Of a stretch of 64,000 nt of DNA, positions 61,187-64,000 are shown one piece after another. Positions within the stretch are counted from its first letter, which is position 1. Every line of letters begins with the position of its first letter. Made by a program: the position numbers and the translations under genes. Under the pieces are notes generated by a model. That model saw only the letters and a program-made list of their open reading frames with translations, made no database searches and had not been told where the DNA came from. This DNA comes from UBA11346 sp038060575 (GTDB taxonomy: Bacteria > Planctomycetota > UBA11346), in the NCBI GenBank assembly GCA_964652775.1, contig CAZZAM010000004.1:1-64000 (forward strand), read 5' to 3'.

Positions 61187-61883
61187 AAGTGCCCTTTCGT
61201 GGGGCGACAAAGCGCGGTTGCGTCCAGCACGAACGAGGGCCTGAACGGAGGACGACGCGCACTGTTCCTTCTCGGCCGGTGTCGGTGTGGCTGCCAGTAG
61301 TTCCATGCGACGTGGCGATCTCAAAGCCGCCACGGCCGATGACGCTGGCGTCAATAGATTCACTGGTCTGCCACTGTACGCCGAGTTGGCTTTCGGCAAA
61401 CGTCGTCAGTTCCACGCCGTCGTGGCAGGTGAACAAACCATAGGCCAACGCCGAGATAACGCTGGAAGCTCGCGGGCTAGACACCTCAACGACCAGATCG
61501 CCGCGCACGCCATAGCACGGTTGGCCAAGTGCCAGTAGCGCATCCCAACAGGCGACATCATCGTCGTTGGTGATGCCAATCAGGCGGACGCCTTCGGCAA
61601 ACGCCATGTGGGTGGTGCCCAGGGCCTGGGTTGGATTCGCCAGCAACAGTAACGCTCCCTGACCGGCGATGGTTTGCATCACGCGTGCGATGGCGCTGGG
61701 TACCGGCTCGCTCGGTTCAGCGCTGGGCAATGAAACGGGTTCGACGCCCAGAATACGCAGATCGAGCGGCGTTTGACGACAAGTCCATGACAGACGGTGA
61801 TGCCAGAGACTGAGCGACTGCGGTGAACCATGCACTGCGACGGAGTCACCCGTGATATCGAGAGGCCGCAGACGCAGACGCAT
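61176..61883 (-). CDS. PHP-superfamily-like protein (tentative)
   Basis: This 235-residue soluble protein contains VMQTIAGQGALLLLANPTQA, IGITNDDDVACWDALLALG and GLFTCHDGVELTTF. These resemble the second half of PHP-type phosphoesterases of the CehA/McbA group, and the final WTQPRFVA is a typical ending of that group. The N-terminal metal motif H-x-H-T is not present, so it may be truncated or inactive. ATG 61883 was chosen. The frame continues without stop up to the TGA of the PNP gene 45 bp earlier and looks coding there too (TAPFRRHDAP), but lacks another start. It overlaps the RusA-like gene by 11 bp. Confidence 0.55.
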   Translation of the reverse strand: MRLRLRPLDITGDSVAVHGSPQSLSLWHHRLSWTCRQTPLDLRILGVEPVSLPSAEPSEPVPSAIARVMQTIAGQGALLLLANPTQALGTTHMAFAEGVRLIGITNDDDVACWDALLALGQPCYGVRGDLVVEVSSPRASSVISALAYGLFTCHDGVELTTFAESQLGVQWQTSESIDASVIGRGGFEIATSHGTTGSHTDTGREGTVRVVLRSGPRSCWTQPRFVAPRKGTCAE

Positions 61884-61928
61884 GGGTGCATCGTGACGCC
61901 GAAATGGCGCCGTGCCACTGATCGACCG

Positions 61929-62750
61929 TCACACCTGGGGCAGTAGATCGCAGATCAAACGGGCTAGGACAGGCTCGGCCTTATTGGCGGCGGCGATGAT
62001 CTTGGAAATATCGGTGGGCTCAAGTTCTTCGGGGATGCAGCGGTCGGTCACGATGGCGAACGCGAGCGTCCGCAGTCCGCAATGCACGGCGGCGATGGCT
62101 TCGGGAACCGTACTCATACCGACGACATCGGCGCCGCAGCTACGGAGCCAACGGTATTCAGCACGGGTTTCCAGATTCGGGCCAAGGACGCCGGCGTAGA
62201 CCGCCTCATGCAGGGTGATGCCCGATCCTGTGGCAACGCGGAGGGCCAAGGCGCGCAATTTCGCGTCATAGGTGTCGATCATGTCCGGCCAACGTGGCCC
62301 AACACGATCGTCATTCTCGCCAACCAGTGGATTGACGCCGGTCAGATTCAGATGGTCGCTCAGGACGGTGATGTCGCCGATTTGATACCGTGGATTCATA
62401 CCGCCGACGGCGGAGCCCATGATGAGTGTGGTCGCGCCCAGCCATTTACCGAGGCGAACCGGCAGCACAACCTCACCGAGGGGGTGACCCTCGTAGGCGT
62501 GCAGCCGACCACTGAATGCTGCGACGGGTACGCCAGCAAGGTTGCCGAGCACCAACGTGCCGTGATGGCTGTCCGCCGTTGGCATCGGCATGCCGGGAAT
62601 CTCGTCGTAGGGGATGGTGGCCTGGACTTCAACGCGACTGGCTAGATTTCCGAGACCAGTACCAAGCAGGATGGCAACCCGCGGCACCAGCGCGCAACGC
62701 ATGGAAACATGGGCTTTTATCGCATCAAGTTGTTCGGATAGCGTCGTCAT
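61929..62750 (-). CDS. Purine nucleoside phosphorylase (PNP-I, trimeric type)
   Basis: This 273-residue enzyme cleaves purine nucleosides with phosphate. Motifs are ILLGTGLGN (phosphate loop), SHHGTLVLG, GRLHAYEGH, GSAVGGMNP, AGVLGPNLETRAEYRWLR and VGMSTVPEAIAA (Glu and Met of the base/sugar site). Length and motifs place it with trimeric PNPs (PunA/DeoD2), not hexameric DeoD. It is the middle of a minus-strand run, 23 bp after the rph stop and 45 bp before the PHP-like ORF in the same frame. Confidence 0.93.
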   Translation of the reverse strand: MTTLSEQLDAIKAHVSMRCALVPRVAILLGTGLGNLASRVEVQATIPYDEIPGMPMPTADSHHGTLVLGNLAGVPVAAFSGRLHAYEGHPLGEVVLPVRLGKWLGATTLIMGSAVGGMNPRYQIGDITVLSDHLNLTGVNPLVGENDDRVGPRWPDMIDTYDAKLRALALRVATGSGITLHEAVYAGVLGPNLETRAEYRWLRSCGADVVGMSTVPEAIAAVHCGLRTLAFAIVTDRCIPEELEPTDISKIIAAANKAEPVLARLICDLLPQV

Positions 62751-62773
62751 AGTGGTGTTGACTCTGGATGGTA

Positions 62774-63475
62774 TCAGATTCCCAGCGCTGCCCGTTGCGC
62801 CGCAAATAATTCGTTGATCGCCGTCGATCCAGCCACCAGCAACTGGTCCAACTGACCACGGCTGAATACTCCATTTTCACCAGTGCCTTGTACCTCAACG
62901 AAATCACCAACGCCGCCGGTCAGAGGGGCACGCATGACGAGGTTCATGTCCACCTCGGCGGTAGAATCTTTGATGTAGTCGAGATCGACCTCGATCTGGC
63001 CTTTCACCACGCCAACCGAAACGGCGGCGATCTGACCGAGGAGATAATGTGCCGCGCCAGCTTTTTGTTTCTGTCTGGTGGCAAGTTCAGTCAGTGCGTC
63101 ATAGGCCGCGACCCACGCGCCGGTGATCGCAGCCGTGCGCGTGCCGCCGTCGGCATCGAGAACGTCGCAGTCGATCGCGATGGTCACTTCGCCGAGTTTA
63201 TCGAGATCAACCGCAGCGCGTAGGGCACGGCCGACGAGACGCTGGATCTCAACCGAACGGCCATCCTGCTTGGGGCCGTCGCGGCGTTTGCGCGGGGCGG
63301 TGCTGCCTGGCAACATGGAATATTCGGCAGTCATCCAGCCGCCTTTGCCACGGCGGTAGACTGGCACTTCGTTCTCGATTGAGGCCGAGACAAGCACGCG
63401 GGTGCGGCCAAAAGAAACAAGGCAGGAGCCAGCGGGCTTGGCAAGCCAGCCGCGTTGAAAGGAGACAGGGCGCAT
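62774..63475 (-). CDS. rph: Ribonuclease PH
   Basis: This 233-residue phosphorolytic 3'-5' exoribonuclease matures tRNA 3' ends. It carries the N-terminal SCLVSFGRTRVLVSASIE, YSMLPGST with APRKRRDGPKQDGRS, the catalytic region TIAIDCDVLDADGGTRTAA and GTGENGVFSR at the C-terminus. Length is normal. ATG 63475 was chosen. It is followed by PNP, a nucleobase-salvage neighbour, on the same strand. Element E8 lies in its upstream region. Confidence 0.94.
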   Translation of the reverse strand: MRPVSFQRGWLAKPAGSCLVSFGRTRVLVSASIENEVPVYRRGKGGWMTAEYSMLPGSTAPRKRRDGPKQDGRSVEIQRLVGRALRAAVDLDKLGEVTIAIDCDVLDADGGTRTAAITGAWVAAYDALTELATRQKQKAGAAHYLLGQIAAVSVGVVKGQIEVDLDYIKDSTAEVDMNLVMRAPLTGGVGDFVEVQGTGENGVFSRGQLDQLLVAGSTAINELFAAQRAALGI

Positions 63476-63506
63476 GAGGAGGGGGACCTAGGTTAGTGGG
63501 GGAAGT

Positions 63507-63606
63507 AATGTTGAATGCTGGAATGCTGGAATGCTGGAATATCGAGGTCGAATAAGAGCCGGCGTAGTTTCCACCACATTCCAGCATTCCAGCATTTGGC
63601 ATTTCC
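63507..63606. repeat. Stem-loop element E8 (AATGCTGG type)
   Basis: The left arm (three AATGCTGG units, 63507-63540) is complementary to the right arm at 63577-63606 (CATTCCAGC repeats, ending TTTGGCATTTCC). The loop is about 36 nt. Its first 40 bp are nearly identical to the first half of E2. It lies upstream of rph and just after the argF stop. Confidence 0.88.
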
Positions 63607-63610
63607 GCCG

Positions 63611-64000
63611 CTACGGCTTCGGTCTCATCGACGCGAGCAGTGCCGGACCGTCAGCAGCCATCAGCACGCGCAGCACGGCCTTCTGGGCGTGTAGGCGATT
63701 CTCGGCCTGATCGAACACGGCCGAACGTGGGGATTCCATCGCTGCGTCGGTGATCTCTTCACCGCGATGCGCGGGCAGACAGTGCATGACCTTGGCCTTC
63801 GGCGCGAGCTGCAAGAGTCGCTCGTTGATCTGATAACCCTGGAACGCTTTGAGACGAATCGCCTTCTCGGCTTCCTGGCCCATGCTCGTCCAGACGTCGG
63901 TGTAGAGGATGTCTGCGCCGCGTACGGCTTCTGCGGGATCGTGCGACTGCATGACCGACTTGCCCCACGCGGGGCCGAAGCTGGCGATGTCGGCAGTCGA
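63611..64000 (-). CDS. argF: Ornithine carbamoyltransferase (5' part outside window)
   Basis: The C-terminal 129 codons are present; the frame runs open to the right edge. The ornithine/carbamoyl-phosphate signature HCLPAHRGEEI and the DVWTSMGQEAEKA segment are visible, so this is OTCase (arginine synthesis, citrulline formation), not aspartate transcarbamoylase. The stop is 4 bp from element E8. Confidence 0.92.
   Translation of the reverse strand, partial: STADIASFGPAWGKSVMQSHDPAEAVRGADILYTDVWTSMGQEAEKAIRLKAFQGYQINERLLQLAPKAKVMHCLPAHRGEEITDAAMESPRSAVFDQAENRLHAQKAVLRVLMAADGPALLASMRPKP

Overview
The window is a high-GC (about 58-60% by eye) bacterial chromosome segment with 61 protein genes, two of them cut by the window edges, and no rRNA or tRNA gene that I can see. 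The gene style points to the PVC superphylum, most likely Planctomycetota. The pointers are an ECF sigma factor with a long C-terminal extension, a soluble Ser/Thr kinase, zinc-ribbon/Pro-rich/coiled-coil proteins, a MoxR operon and large exported beta-helix and LamG proteins with dockerin-like tails. This is inference, and Lentisphaerota or Verrucomicrobiota cannot be excluded. Many signal peptides end in the same A-G-E motif.

Layout. 1-5.3 kb: trmJ (partial), a HIT protein, an M3 oligopeptidase, an NrnA-like DHH phosphoesterase and coaD. 5.4-9.3 kb: small exported proteins, a DJ-1/PfpI protein, a LolA-like protein, a BFD-type Fe-S protein, an AT-rich small membrane protein and a glycosyltransferase. 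9.4-13.7 kb: a three-gene Fe3+-type ABC importer. 13.8-20.8 kb: a zinc-ribbon membrane protein converging on a tight six-gene operon led by a MoxR ATPase. 20.9-22.1 kb: an AbrB/Doc toxin-antitoxin pair and rpsI. 22.1-34 kb: a locus of five large exported or membrane proteins, all on the minus strand. It holds three paralogues of an unrecognised family interleaved with two paralogous beta-helix proteins, one of which is fused through a membrane segment to an ECF sigma factor. 34-49.7 kb: two AraC-centred modules with phytanoyl-CoA dioxygenase-like, Gfo/Idh/MocA and URO-D-like genes. Between them lie housekeeping genes (histidinol-phosphatase-like, aroA, rsmD, aspS), a kinase, a DsbD-like protein with rearranged domains and a core-only flagellin. 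50-64 kb: ilvE, a JAMM peptidase and a Cys/Met PLP enzyme; two paralogous secreted proteins coupled to a histidine kinase and response regulator; an RluA-type pseudouridine synthase, a nucleotidase, thiS, a RusA-like nuclease, purine nucleoside phosphorylase, rph and argF (partial).

Across the whole window at least twelve intergenic elements share one architecture. Degenerate 7-10 bp tandem repeats are followed by a unique 10-70 nt loop and then the reverse complement of the repeats. At least five unit sequences occur (AGCTGCG/TACGAGC, AATGCTGG, GCAGAG-rich, CACGGGGA, and a longer CCTGGGAACGCC arm). Different unit types can share outer tags or be joined in one element. This dispersed stem-loop family and the sigma-factor/beta-helix locus are the two parts most worth following up.
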